Origin: Adiantum capillus-veneris
Taxonomy: Eukaryota > Streptophyta > Polypodiopsida > Polypodiales > Pteridaceae
Direction: 5' to 3'
Length of the DNA stretch: 64,000 nt
Assembly (NCBI GenBank): GCA_014529385.2
Contig: CM043953.1
Span: 98,897,342 to 98,961,341, forward strand
The translations under genes were made by a program, and so were the position numbers. Below are positions 35,001 through 45,800 of this stretch, in pieces; the stretch's first letter is position 1, and each line of letters begins with the position of its first letter. A model generated the notes under the pieces. The model ran no database searches and was not told where the DNA came from. It worked only from the letters and a program-made list of their open reading frames with translations.

Positions 35001-35499
35001 TCAAAGCTGTGTGAAAAGTGTCCCAACTTTCTGGCAATGTGATCAACAGGAACATAGCTCTAACAGGTTCATCAAACTTGACACCTTGAGCTGACAACTG
35101 ACTATAGATTGTGTTGAATTCATTCAGATGATTGGACATAGATGTCCCTTCTTTCATCTTCAAGTCAACAAGCTTCTTAAGCCACTATACCTGTGAAGCT
35201 GCACTCTGCTTCTCATAAAGATCACTCAGCTTTAACCATGCTTGATAAGCCGACATCTCGTCTGTTACATTGAAGTAAACGCTTTCTGCCAAAGTCAGCA
35301 TAATGGTAGAAAGTGCCAATTCATCCATTTCGCTCCATTCATCTTCGTCCATATCTTCTGGTTTTATCCCCTTGAGCTTTATAGGTTTTATCTGCTTCTT
35401 TTGTACCAACACGTGCCAAATCTGCTTCTTCCACAATGGGAAATTGGTTCCATCCAGCTTCTTGATATTGTAAAGAGCAGTGTCCTGTGATCCAGCCAT
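32042..35499 (-). pseudogene. Element A gag-protease-integrase-RT polyprotein, broken
   Basis: The frame starts MAGSQDTALYNIKKLDG at 35499. It contains a UBN2-type gag, a CYHCGKKGHMKRDC zinc knuckle (about 34760-34800), protease DSGASLHVSP (about 34530), gag-pre-integrase HSRLGHMSKKG, integrase with FIDDYSRKVRVYF and TDNGGEY, and RT with ALYGLK-type and LYVDDML motifs (YVDD at 32546-32557). In-frame stops: TAG at 35185 (Tyr codon in sister copies), TAG at 33754 (Gln), TAG near 33086 (Gln), TGA at 32135 (Trp). About 90 bp of integrase are missing near 33547. RT residues are otherwise well kept. The 3' end of the frame is displaced by element B. Confidence 0.9.
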
Positions 35500-36596
35500 A
35501 GCTACGCTTCACAGTAGTTTACTTTTCTGGGAAAAATTCGGCAGAGTTTCCCCTGTAAACTGACCTCTGAACCAATATCAACCTGTCAAATGAACCAAGA
35601 AAGCTTCAGATTCTGTAGAAATATTGGCAGAGTCTCCTTTGTAAAATGGCTCTGGTGTACTAAAAACAGACCAAAAAACAGCTCAAAAAACATTGTTTCT
35701 CTGACACTGTAAGCTGCGGGTAAACCTATCCTGCACCTGTACTGTCTCTCACTGTCCTGTCACTGTCCTATAAGCATAGACTACAACAATGCCTCAACGG
35801 CAGTAAAGCAAAGATGCAATCCCAACTGTCTAACTCACAATCAATACATCCTAGCTGCCTATCTAAGGGTGCTCGAGGGATCGCTCCAAGACCTGTATCA
35901 CCGAAAGGATCTCAACATTCAAGAATCCCCCAGCTCAATAAAACCTCACTCGACCCTCAACAAAGGCTGCAGTAAATCTGACAGTACATAGACTTCCCAC
36001 AAAGTCATACATACACAAATTTCCCACTGTATGCTGTAACTGCTGTGGCGGTTGTTTGCTGCGTGACTCACAGCCAGCAAACCCTCAACAGACATACATC
36101 ATCTCTGACAATACATCCCATGTGGAAGTACCTGCAATGTCAGGATGAAATCTGGAATATCAAGCAGCAAACACAAGCTACCTGATGAACTAGTGGATGT
36201 CGCCTACAGTCTGTGTGTAGATGCGCCCGTGTCGTATGTGACATGCCTCCAAGAACTGTGAGCCGTCCTTCGATGTGTAGACAGCCACAAATCAACACTC
36301 TGGGAGTGTCGATATCCTCAGCACCGGCAGTCGTAGGCCGAAAAACCCAAATTTGCAGAGTCGGATCTGCACCCGTCGAGACCACGTAGTCAAAAATGGC
36401 ATGCGCAGACCTTTGTCGAAGCCGAACGGTGGCCGAGATGACCTCAGAATGAAATTCTAACAACACCGAGACCTTCGGGCTTGCCCACAAGATTTGGGGC
36501 CGTGTCTTCGCCTGTCGAATTTCACTCCAATCTGAGTTGGTGACTCTAGCCTCCTATAGTGCTGCCCCGAGCCTCGATCTGAGCTCTGATACCAGT

Positions 36597-36788
36597 TGAA
36601 GGAGTATGATCGGAAGTGCGATGCGAGAGAGAGTGCGATAAGAAGAGCACGACGATATGGTGAACTCGCTCTAGTGTAATGTGTAGAGCATAGTGAGTTC
36701 TTATTAGGTTTTTACAAAAGAATATGTGTACATACCTGGAGGCCCGCCCACTTACCCGGGCGACCACATTGGGCTTTATACCCCAACA
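36597..36788 (-). repeat. 5' LTR of element A
   Basis: 192 bp, followed on the minus strand by the tRNA-Met-type primer site (complement at about 36583-36596). It is about 4% different from its partner by eye. It ends at the GAAAG target duplication. Confidence 0.93.
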
Positions 36789-38310
36789 GAAAGCCCCATC
36801 GTTCATCACAGTGTCTCCCATCTCATGATCTTGTATGCCTAATTTCATAGCCAACTCCATTGATATAAAGTTGTGAGTTGAGCCAAGGTCAAAGAGGATA
36901 AAGGCATCATGGTCTCACCTTTCCCCAAGCATAGGAAAGGGGAGATCCTTTGCAATGAGCATCCCCTTTTAGAGTTTCAACCATAAAAGCTCTAGGTGGC
37001 TCATTGCGTGCATTTCTTTGGGGGCAAGTGCGATAGCCATGTCCTTGCTCCCCGCACTTGAAGCACTTGTTGTCTTTGCAAAAATGCTCTAGCTCTTCAG
37101 GAGAGAGTCTATTCTTACCTTTGTAGACTCCTTTCTCCTTAGCTTTGTTGTTGTTGTTACTAGAGTTGTCTTTAGAAGAATTTTGAGCATTGTTCTTCCC
37201 TCTAGGCTCATTTTGGTCTTTGATTTTCATGGGCTTAGAATTTCTCTTAGTCCCTTGTTGGAAATTAGTTCTTGAAGCGACCATAGTATGATGTATGACC
37301 GCAGAAATGGTCCTAGGCCTTTGAGAATTGACAAATTTGACCATGTCTTCAGATAGATCAACACAAAACTGTTGTTTTTGTTCTCCAAAGTCTATCTTTT
37401 TGTAGACAGTGGCTTTGAGATGCAAATCCCAAAACTTGTCAACATACTTGTGGAGAGACTCGTAGGGAGACAACTTCAAGCTTCATCATCTGGTGAGAAC
37501 TTTGTCTTTGGGATCGCTTGCAAGAAAATGCTTCATTATGGAAGCTCTTAGTACTTTCCATGTCTTTGGAGCTTTTCCATTATCTTGTAGGCTAGCCCAC
37601 CATTATCTGGTGGACTTTTGAAAATGCATAGCTACATGTCGTAGCTTAGAGGAGTCCGTGAAGCCCTCATCTCCAAAGGCTGCATCAAATTGTTTGGGTG
37701 ACTTTGTCCCTAGCACCAAAGGTGCCATCATAGGTGAGAAAAGAGATTCTCTTTCCTCCCTCCTTGAACTTCTTGATCTTGCTGGGCCTTTTCCAAGCAG
37801 CATAAGACTTCCGATGCCCTCTTCTTTTAGGCTCTTTGGGGGATAAGCTGCTACTTTCATCGGAAGAAGAGGAAGGTGATGAAGATAAAAGAAGAGGTGA
37901 CCTCTTTCTGTCCGAGGAAGAAGCTGATGAAGATGGAGAAGAGGATGACATATTTCTCTCCTTTTCTTCTTTTGATTCCTCTCTTCCTTCTTGGGATTAC
38001 GAGGAGAAGGACTATGCGGTGATCTTTTCCTCTTGGAAGGAGTTGGAGATCTTCATGACCGCTGTCTTTGTGGAGCCACATCTTCTGAAGGGTTTGGAGT
38101 CTCACTTCTTTCTCTTTCATATGGTTCCTACTCTTCTCTCACCGGAGAGATTCTTCTTTTGGAAGTCTCACCGAGAGGCTTCCTAAGTACTCTCTCTTCT
38201 TGGAACGTTTGGAGAATCCCATGGGTGTGAAGTTGTTGGACAACTTCACCTTGTAGAGGAGGGTTTCCCATAGCTTGTTGTAGCATAGTGACAAGATAAT
38301 TCACAAGCAT
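36789..38310 (-). pseudogene. Gypsy element C gag and protease start
   Basis: On the minus strand gag runs from about 38310. It has a Ser/Arg/Lys-rich N-terminal part (37700-38200), then a capsid domain with PKQFDAAFGDEGFTDSSKLR (about 37640-37700) and SPYESLHKYVDKFWDLHLKA (about 37420-37475). The zinc knuckle CFKCGEQGHGYRTC is at 37024-37065. The protease opens with LFDLGSTHNFISMELAM (about 36850-36895), where DSG is DLG. The frame is then interrupted at 36789-36793 by element A and resumes at 27675. Several frame changes occur around 37480-37620. Confidence 0.85.
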
Positions 38311-38489
38311 AGAGGTATCATTAGCAGCACCTTCATGTGGAAAATCAAAGTCATCATATTCATTCTACTCTCTTTATTATTGTCATCTTTGCTAACAAAA
38401 TTTAGGTGTATGCTAACTTGTTCTTTGGAAACTTTATAACCTCTTTTAGAAATCTTGAGGACCTCTCTTATTAAGCAAGAAAAGAGAAA

Positions 38490-38508
38490 TCAATAGCTTT
38501 GATAGCAA
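38490..38508 (-). promoter_or_regulatory. Primer-binding site of gypsy element C
   Basis: On the minus strand TTGCTATCAAAGCTATTGA follows the LTR end (...CTGTTACA). It resembles the initiator-Met primer site TGGTATCAGAGC with about three mismatches. It lies about 180 bp before gag. Confidence 0.6.
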
Positions 38509-39173
38509 TGTAACAGAATTAGGCTAATAACATTGATTGTAGAGGAATTAAAGTGACAGTAGTGAGCATTTCATTAAGAGAATTCCTAATGAAGATAGAG
38601 AGGGTGCTTGATTGAAGATAGCAATACAAACATTACACCTAGCTAGCTTGGAATGAACAATACTTGTAAAAGAGAGAGAAATAGAGAAATTGACAACAAT
38701 TGAGGAGCGGATTTATATGTTCTCCCATCAAGAGAGAATTTTGATAAAATACATTTTTTTTGTTCCCTTAAGACCTTTTTGATGCCATGAAGATGGAAAG
38801 CTTCATGCACTAATATTATGCCCCAAAAAAAAAAAAAAAAAGCTTACTTGCAATAGACAAGAACTTGTCCCCGGTCTCAATCCCAAGACTTGAAACACCT
38901 TCAAAGGTAAAGAGAGATGGCAAAGGTAGAGAGATCTGGCAGGGAGTGAGGGAAGTGAAGAGGAAGAAGATGTAGCATACAAAAAAGAAGTATTCTCCTC
39001 ACATATCATCACTCTTAGAGCATAGCTTAGCATAGTATTCAAGGTGGAGAGGAAGATGAGCATGCTTGGAGCTTGTTCTTGCTTGGATTTTCATTCCATG
39101 GTCAAGAGTTGTTGGTGTAGGCTTCTCCATTGCTCTCCCTTGAGATGGAGACTTGATTTGCATTGCACCCAAG

Positions 39174-39320
<147 letters not shown>

Positions 39321-39754
39321 CCGAGCTTGATAACACTAGCTAGAAGCTCATTGGCTCAAGCCTCAAGCTAGCCAATGGAAGACCTAAATCATATCAAGCA
39401 AGGGTGTAGCATTTATACAAGTGTCCTTCTTTTCCCCTTTCAGAGAGAGCTTAATTTATTAGTTAATTGAAGCTAAATTCTTATTGGCTCTCTAGATCAA
39501 CTGACCAATAGGAATTAGGCTTGCACATGGTTTGCTCAATTCTCATTGGACCCCTTGATAGACTATCCAATAGTAAAAGAGGGAGTTGTAATTCTTATTG
39601 GTCTTTTTTATGGGCTTTTCTATAATGTTTAAGCTTGATTCAATTAAGCTTAATTCCCATTGGTCATGTCCATAGGCCATCCAATAAGATTCAAGCTTAA
39701 TTGGGAGGGGCCCGACATGTGTTCTTTATGCCCCATGTGGAAGGGTGACTCTTG

Positions 39755-39756
<2 letters not shown>

Positions 39757-39824
<68 letters not shown>
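39757..39824. repeat. (GT)n microsatellite inside the LTR
   Basis: A pure GT tract of about 68 bp, the second such tract in the same LTR. Confidence 0.95.
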
Positions 39825-39826
<2 letters not shown>

Positions 39827-40209
39827 TCTCTCATCCTCAGATATGTAGGGCTCGCCCCCTCCTTTGTAGGAGTTGTGTTGACTTTTGGCTCAAGCACCTC
39901 AAGTTGGCTACAGTATTACCTAATGGTCCTAGGCCTAAGGAATTTTAACACTAACTTTTGGAGGCTTTAATGAATCTTAATCTAAGGTATTTTAAAGCTC
40001 CATTAAGTGTACATTGCTCTTTAGTAGACCTCTCTCCATTTAGACCCTTATTGAGATAAGCTTATCTCTCCTCTTAGTCCCCTGCTGAGAATAGATCTAG
40101 CATCACAGATCCATAACCTAACCCTTGTTCCCTTTTATCTTACCATATTAAATGATCAGTTCAGTATGAGAAAATCATTTTGGATAGGTAGATGTTAGAT
40201 TTTTTGCCA

Positions 40210-40890
40210 TTACCTCTCTCTTGAAATCATAGTCGTCCTTGACTATGAGGTAGAGAAGTAGTAAAGCTGATCATTAGTCCATGGTTTCCTAGCGGGTAAA
40301 GGATCCCTTTCTACCCTACGACATCATTCTAGAATGGATGAATAATCCATTTGGTGCTTGAGAGACTCAATTTCCTCAAGCATGTCTGCTCTTTACTTCG
40401 TATCATACTTCCAAAGTAGAGTGACAAATTCTACTTGGTGTTTGGGAGACGTCATCGCCACAAACATGATCCTAAGCATGCATACTTCTTAAATTTGTGC
40501 ATAAAAAAAGAAAAAGAGAGTCTTATAAGACAAAAACATTGTTTATTTAAAATTTATTTACATTTGCTTACTCTATTGTATCATTGTAAGCATTGACAAG
40601 GTTCATATTATCCTTAAGCTATGGTCCTTGCATCCATCTAGCATCTTCAAAAGGATAATTCTTGAATTTAAATAAGATACCATTGGATAATCTTACCATG
40701 TCTTAGCACCATGTCTTCATGTCAAAGGATGGATTTGGGTTGGAGCACCTCTTCTTAATCCTCGATCTATGGAGGGTCTTCAATTATTGCTTCTCTTGGT
40801 GGCTCTCCTTTGTAAGGCTTGAGTAGGCTCACATCAAAAGCATTGTGTATGAGCCAATGATTGGGAAACTTTAATTTATGATATGGAATG
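40210..40890 (-). pseudogene. Gypsy integrase C-terminal tail with chromodomain-like motif, plus 3' UTR
   Basis: Minus-strand frames between about 40890 and 40600 read LKFPNHWLIHNAFDVSLLKP, then YKGEPPREAIIEDPP, and after a stop EEVLQPKSILRHEDMVLR. These match the integrase C-terminus of plant chromoviral gypsy elements, where a chromodomain-type segment guides insertion. Two in-frame stops are visible near 40775. The integrase core upstream is missing. The next sequence on the plus side belongs to a LINE, so this copy was truncated at about 40900. The stretch 40210-40600 is the untranslated region leading to the polypurine tract. Confidence 0.72.
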
Positions 40891-41589
40891 ACGATAGAGT
40901 TCTTCAGAAGTTGTGGGATGACCTAAAAATTCCATCACTCGCTTGGCAAACAAAGCCTTGATAGAGGGAGATCTTGCTACTAGTATGAAAAGATATCTTG
41001 TCAATCCTATTCTCCTAAAGGTGTGTTGCTCCCAGTTAAAAAACTGGTGGCCTATCTTAATGATGGCAGTGGCATACAAAATTATCTCTAAAGTTATTTC
41101 CCTAAGGCTGTTTCCAATCCTAGAAAAGGTGATCACTCCCCACAAACATGGATTTACTAAAGGAAGGTCAATATACGAAAACATTCTTGCTACAACGATC
41201 TGCATAGAATATGCAAACAGGAATGTATCCTCCTCAAGCTCGACCTTGACAAAGCTTATGATCGGGTCCCTTGGTCATACATAGAAGAAGTCATCAAGGC
41301 TTTGGGCTTAGGTCCCCAAATGTGTCAAATGATACACACCCTAGGAGCAGGTAGCTCTTCAAAATTTCTCTTTAACAACAAAGTTGTGGGAGCCATCGAA
41401 GCCAAAAGATCAATCAAACAAGGTTGCCCTATGGCCCCTCTGTTCTTTGCTATTGGCTCTCATCCCCTATCTACCATGCTCGAGAAAAGTACTGAGGAAG
41501 GGGATATTCAAGGCCTTCCTCTCCCCACTGGCAAACAACTATGGCCAAACTCTTTGTTAATGATTCCCTACTATTTCTGAAAGCCACCG

Positions 41590-41608
41590 CCCCCCCCCCC
41601 CCCCCCCC
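41590..41608. repeat. Poly(C) tract (about 19 C) in the LINE
   Basis: An uninterrupted C run lies just after the degraded RT active-site box. Here it encodes a Pro run and replaces a few codons of the RT. Confidence 0.95.
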
Positions 41609-41951
41609 GATACTCAGAAAGGTGCTTGAGATAGTTCAGATGTTTGCCATATCTTCAGGCTCTAAATGCAACATGGACAAGTCGAGGCTAGCCTCCCTTT
41701 CAAAGAATGATTCATTTGTCTCGTCTGATTGGTCAAGAGAAATTGCTCTAAAGGAACGGTGTTTTGCCACCTTGGGTCCCCACGTGGGGTAGGAATCTCT
41801 TCCCTTCCACGCCAGAGCAAAGGTCGTCAATTCGTTCATGATCGCGTACTTGTCCTCCTCCCCAACCCTGAAGATGACCAAATGCCATTGGAAAGAGTTC
41901 CTAAATCACTTAAACATTTTTATAAAAAAACACTTACAAAGATACGGTATC

Positions 41952-42140
41952 TGTTAGAGTTTTGGCATCTCAAGTGAGATGCCCAATGTGATCCCATCAT
42001 TTAGTTTGGCTTTTAGGTATTTATTTTACCTATTTATCAAAGTCTGGGTAGGGCAATTTACTGAGGTTGCTATATAAGCAACCCTCGGCCCCCATCGTAT
42101 TACAATCAAATATTCATTGCCAAATTTGGTTGTTTCAGAA

Positions 42141-42181
<41 letters not shown>

Positions 42182-42213
42182 GTCTCTACGCTTTTGCATC
42201 GCCGACTTTGACA
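41952..42213 (+). repeat. 5' LTR of element G
   Basis: 262 bp, with a TATATAA box at 42071-42077 and a (CT)n tract at about 42143-42178. Confidence 0.85.
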
Positions 42214-42800
42214 TGGTATCAGAGCTTAGTGCTCCATGAACTTAAGCGAGCAAGGCTTCTTGAAGAGACCCGTCTGTGAGGAGTCTATTAATCTTCGTCG
42301 CCGGCGTTAACCCCACTCTCTGATGTCTCTTGCGTTGAAAAACGTTGTCAAACGAGAGCCTATGTCGTCGCTAGCGTTTGAAAACGCTAAGCATTCGCAG
42401 GCCACAACAGCCCAAGTATCCCTCCTTGCTACCCCTTGCCGCTAGCGTTTAAAACGCTAGTCGACAGCTCTGACTTGGGTCGACACTTAGCCTGTGCATT
42501 TTAATACGCCCGCAGCATCTGCTCCTTGATGGCGACTCAGCAGCCCGGCAACCTAACGGCCCCTCCTTGCCTTAGCGTTATAAAACGCTGCAGGTTGAGG
42601 TGCCTCTTGGGCCATTAGAGGTAAACCCCCCTGTCTTGGAGTTCTGTGTGGAGTTAGCTCCCCTCCTTGCTAGCGATGACGGTACGTAATCCCTCCCCCC
42701 GAGCTTTGTGCCGATACCAACTCAAGATCCTTGACGACGACCACTTGCCCCACTTGTCAGCGACCTGGAGACTCCTGTAAGCCATAGCATTTTAAGAACC
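42214..42800 (+). repeat. Leader of element G with recurrent palindromes
   Basis: Near-palindromic units occur at 42372-42389 (TAGCGTTTGAAAACGCTA), 42442-42460 (CTAGCGTTTAAAACGCTAG) and 42574-42589 (AGCGTTATAAAACGCT). A CCTCCTTGC word precedes the later two and recurs near 42662. No coding signal. Confidence 0.75.
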
Positions 42801-44015
42801 CTACTCGGCTGTGGGTTTTGAGCGCCCCTTAGACATTGGTGGAGACCCCCCCTTGGGGTAAATTGTCTTGGGAATTCTAATTTGCGGAGCAGAGGTCAAG
42901 AGTCTTTAGTAAAAGTTTTGAGAGATTTTAGAGCAATTTAGAGGCCAGGAGTTTGGAGGCAAAAAAGCGCTTTTTGAGGAGCAGCTTGGGAGAAGAAAAT
43001 CATGTGGAGATCTCTATGTAGAACGTATGGACCGGCTGCATCCACCCTTTGGAGTGTGAGAAGGACTTACAATTTCCAGATCTTGTAAATTGAACATGGA
43101 CTTCCCTTGCTCAAGTGCTCGCAACATCGACTAAAACAAACTATCGGCTATGGATAACAGATCAACCATCATCTAGTTAGCGGCCTATGCATTGACACAG
43201 TTCTCAAGGAAACTGGAAAATTGTTTGGCTCAAGATTGTGATAGAGGACAAAGGCAAAGGCAGGCTTGACAAGGATGGCAATACCAGTACTCAGTTAGCT
43301 ACCTCAGTATCCACGAGGTCTGACACCCATTGTTATAAATGTGACATGATGCTTTGTTTGGCTTAGGAGTTTGAAGCCAAAGGCAAAAGTAGGAACTCAC
43401 AAATAAACAAAGACAAAGGCAAGCAGGATATAGATAACGGTAATAACAATTTAACGAAGGAGATCAGCATGGTACATGTGGTGGTGACCATAGTGGCCAT
43501 GACACCAGATTTCTAGTCAAAGGGCAGTTTTTGCCACTAGCTTCAGCTAGAGAGAGGCTTGTGAGTGGCAGAGAGGGGCAAATAGTGCTCCGTATAACTA
43601 ATTTGGGCCCTTGTGTTGGAGTTCAAGTTATCGGTGTTTGAACCTGTGGGTCGGAGTTTAAGGCACATGTATCTAACAGGGAACCAATCAGACATATCTA
43701 AAACACTATGGATGAGTGCGCCAATCCATTGTTGTTGGTCGAATCATGGACATGATGTGTTCCTCAGTTCATTATCTTGGAGTATTATTTTTGGACGTGA
43801 TGTGTTGACAATCCACGAATGGAGATTTTTGGACGTAATGTGGTCTATAGGTTAAATATTTAAAAGGCAATCGATGCTCAAGATCGAATTCTTCTAATGT
43901 ACAAAGTTGAGGGTAGCAAATCTGAGGTCTATCCAGCAAGGAGTTGTTGTTGGGGTGTCCATGGTGGCTTCTTCATCGACTTGGTCTCACTATTTATGTC
44001 CACCATGAGTTACAG

Positions 44016-44198
44016 AGAGGGAGTTTTGGCATCTCAAGTGAACTGCTCAATGTGATCCCATTATTTAGTTTGTCAAAGTCTAGGTAGGGCAATTTATCAA
44101 GGTTGCTATATAAGCAACCCTCAGCACCCATTGTATTACAATCAGTTATTCATTGCATTACAATCAGTTATTCATTGCCAAGGTTGGTTGGTTTAGAA

Positions 44199-44252
<54 letters not shown>

Positions 44253-44299
44253 TGCTTTCTCCCCTTGGTCTCTACGCTTTTGCATCATCAACTTTGATA
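44016..44299 (+). repeat. 3' LTR of element G
   Basis: It aligns with the 5' LTR from GAGTTTTGGC (44021) onward; the first five bases are changed (AGAGG for TGTTA). It lacks about 20 bp near 44070, carries a tandem copy of ATTACAATCAGTTATTCATTGC (about 44136-44178), and has a longer (CT)n tract (44201-44249). Confidence 0.85.
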
Positions 44300-45660
44300 G
44301 CATCGTGGCAGTGGGAAAAATGAGAGTGCATTGCTAGACCCAAGGAGCAAGTGAAAATTGGGATACTCAACCCAACAGCTCGTGCAAAGACCTAGTGTGC
44401 CAAATTTATGGTGGTAATAGCAAACTAGGAAGCCTAGGTCATTATGACATGGGATACGATAGACAATGCAAAGTTCTTCTCCCTAGGGGGGACTCATGGA
44501 AAGAGGTAGGAGTCCACAAAAAGCTGCTAGCACCACTTTGGACAAGCATATAGCTACGCAACACCACTAGTGAGCTGGTGTGTAAGTATGCCAAAGCATC
44601 AAGATCAATAGAATGGGAGAAGACAACCATCACCCATTGGTCCCCTTGGCTCACTAAGATTGGAGGTGATTCACTAAATCCCTTTTGGAGAGAGATAGCC
44701 AAAAAGATCAACAAAAAAGAATTAATGCATTTAAGTCTATCCTCAGACAGAAGTAACCTAAACTGGAAAGAAGCAGACCAGGCGGCTACCCAATACGATC
44801 TCAACAAGAATGAAAGTATTTGGTCAATGGAGTGGTTGAAGGTCTAAGTACTATCTGTGAGGCAGAATTCGATTGGAAAGTCTACAAGATTTTTGCTTTA
44901 TCACAAACAAAGAGATTTACTTCAAAGCTTCGGTACAAAGTAGATTGATTCATGCCACAAACAACGGAGACTGTTGTGGCCTGAGGCAAAGTGGGTTGTG
45001 GTTGTAAGTAACATCTAGAATCCTCCATGGCCTAGCATAATGAAGTTCTTCATCTAGAAGGTGTTATGGGAAGCATTACCAACAGGGATCGAAGAAAAAG
45101 CCAGAGGGTTAGGCATCGACCTTTGCCCAAAATGCAAAGCGGCAATCCCCTCCATCTATTCTCAAAGGCTACCCAACCACGAGAGGTCTTGTGGGCAAAA
45201 TCTGCAATTGGGTGCATAAGACCTTGAAGATCCACTCTTACAAGAATGATGTGATCATTAGAGGAAAGGTTTTCAAAAACCAAGCCATTTTCTTCTGCAC
45301 ATAGGTTATCCACTTTTGCTATCTCAAACAGACTTGGAAATCAAGGAACGTTCAAGTATTTGAAACCTGCAACAACTAAGTTTGAAGAGATCATGCTATT
45401 GGAAAACACACATACTCTAAAGAGTGGAAGCAAGCACTCTTAGACATTAGAGAAAATGTTAACTATGGTCTTTCAGCTAGTAGCCGAAACACAACTTGAT
45501 TAGGCTCTGTAGCAATCGCTGAGAAAAGGCAAATACCTACACTCCTGTATCTTTTGGCTCCTCAAGGCACAGGTTGTGCTTGAGGTGTAACATACATTTT
45601 TTTCTGTGATGATGCAACTCTTTTACTCACAATTGTGAGTATGCCAAAATAAAAAAGATA

Positions 45661-45753
45661 GAAGGTTAGAAAAACAAGTTAATTTTTATTTGAAATGGCT
45701 TGCCTTTTACATAGCATAGAAAAAGAGCAAAATAAACCTATACTGAAAATAAA

Positions 45754-45800
<47 letters not shown>

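Larger units (their letters stand above)
27676..36788 (-). mobile_element. Ty1/copia element A, complete with both LTRs, containing element B
   Basis: LTRs of 192 bp lie at 27676-27867 (3') and 36597-36788 (5'), beginning TGTTGGGGTATAAAGCC and ending CTTCA on the minus strand. The flanking five bases are GAAAG on both sides (27671-27675 and 36789-36793), a perfect target duplication. The primer site is ACTGGTATCAGAGC (initiator tRNA-Met type) next to the 5' LTR; the polypurine tract is AAGTGGGAGGT next to the 3' LTR. The two LTRs differ at about 8 positions by eye. The host site is the protease of gypsy element C. Removing the inserted element B, the internal region is about 5.1 kb, normal for copia. 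Confidence 0.93.
41952..44299 (+). mobile_element. Small non-autonomous copia-like LTR element G
   Basis: The 5' LTR at 41952-42213 (TGTTAGAGTTTTGGC to TTTGACA) is followed by the primer site TGGTATCAGAGCTTAG at 42214. The 3' LTR lies at about 44016-44299. Flanking bases GTATC (41947-41951) and GCATC (44300-44304) form a target duplication with one mismatch. The internal region is only 1.8 kb. A remnant CYKC half-knuckle near 43335 and a Lys/Gly-rich stretch suggest decayed gag; no protease, integrase or RT is visible. It interrupts a LINE whose coding resumes after it. Confidence 0.82.
40900..45660 (+). pseudogene. LINE ORF2 (reverse transcriptase and zf-RVT), split by element G
   Basis: Plus-strand frames 40943-41284 and 41302-41580 hold LINE RT blocks: VAYKIISKVISLRLFPILEK, then HGFTKGRSIYENILATT, LDLDKAYDRVPW (frame change near 41230) and RSIKQGCPMAPLFFAIGSHP. 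The YADD box is changed to FVND (about 41550-41560), removing one catalytic Asp. The RT is interrupted at 41951 by a small LTR element and resumes at 44300. Around 45060-45330 frames with ALPTGIEEKARRLGIDLCPK and PTTRGLVGKICNWVH match the zf-RVT region at the end of plant LINE ORF2. It ends near an A-rich sequence at about 45650. Many stops are present. Confidence 0.78.

Noticed and set aside
37836-38230. Acidic Asp/Glu-rich plus-strand frames of up to 116 codons
   Set aside because: They are the antisense shadow of the Ser/Arg/Lys-rich gag region of gypsy element C.
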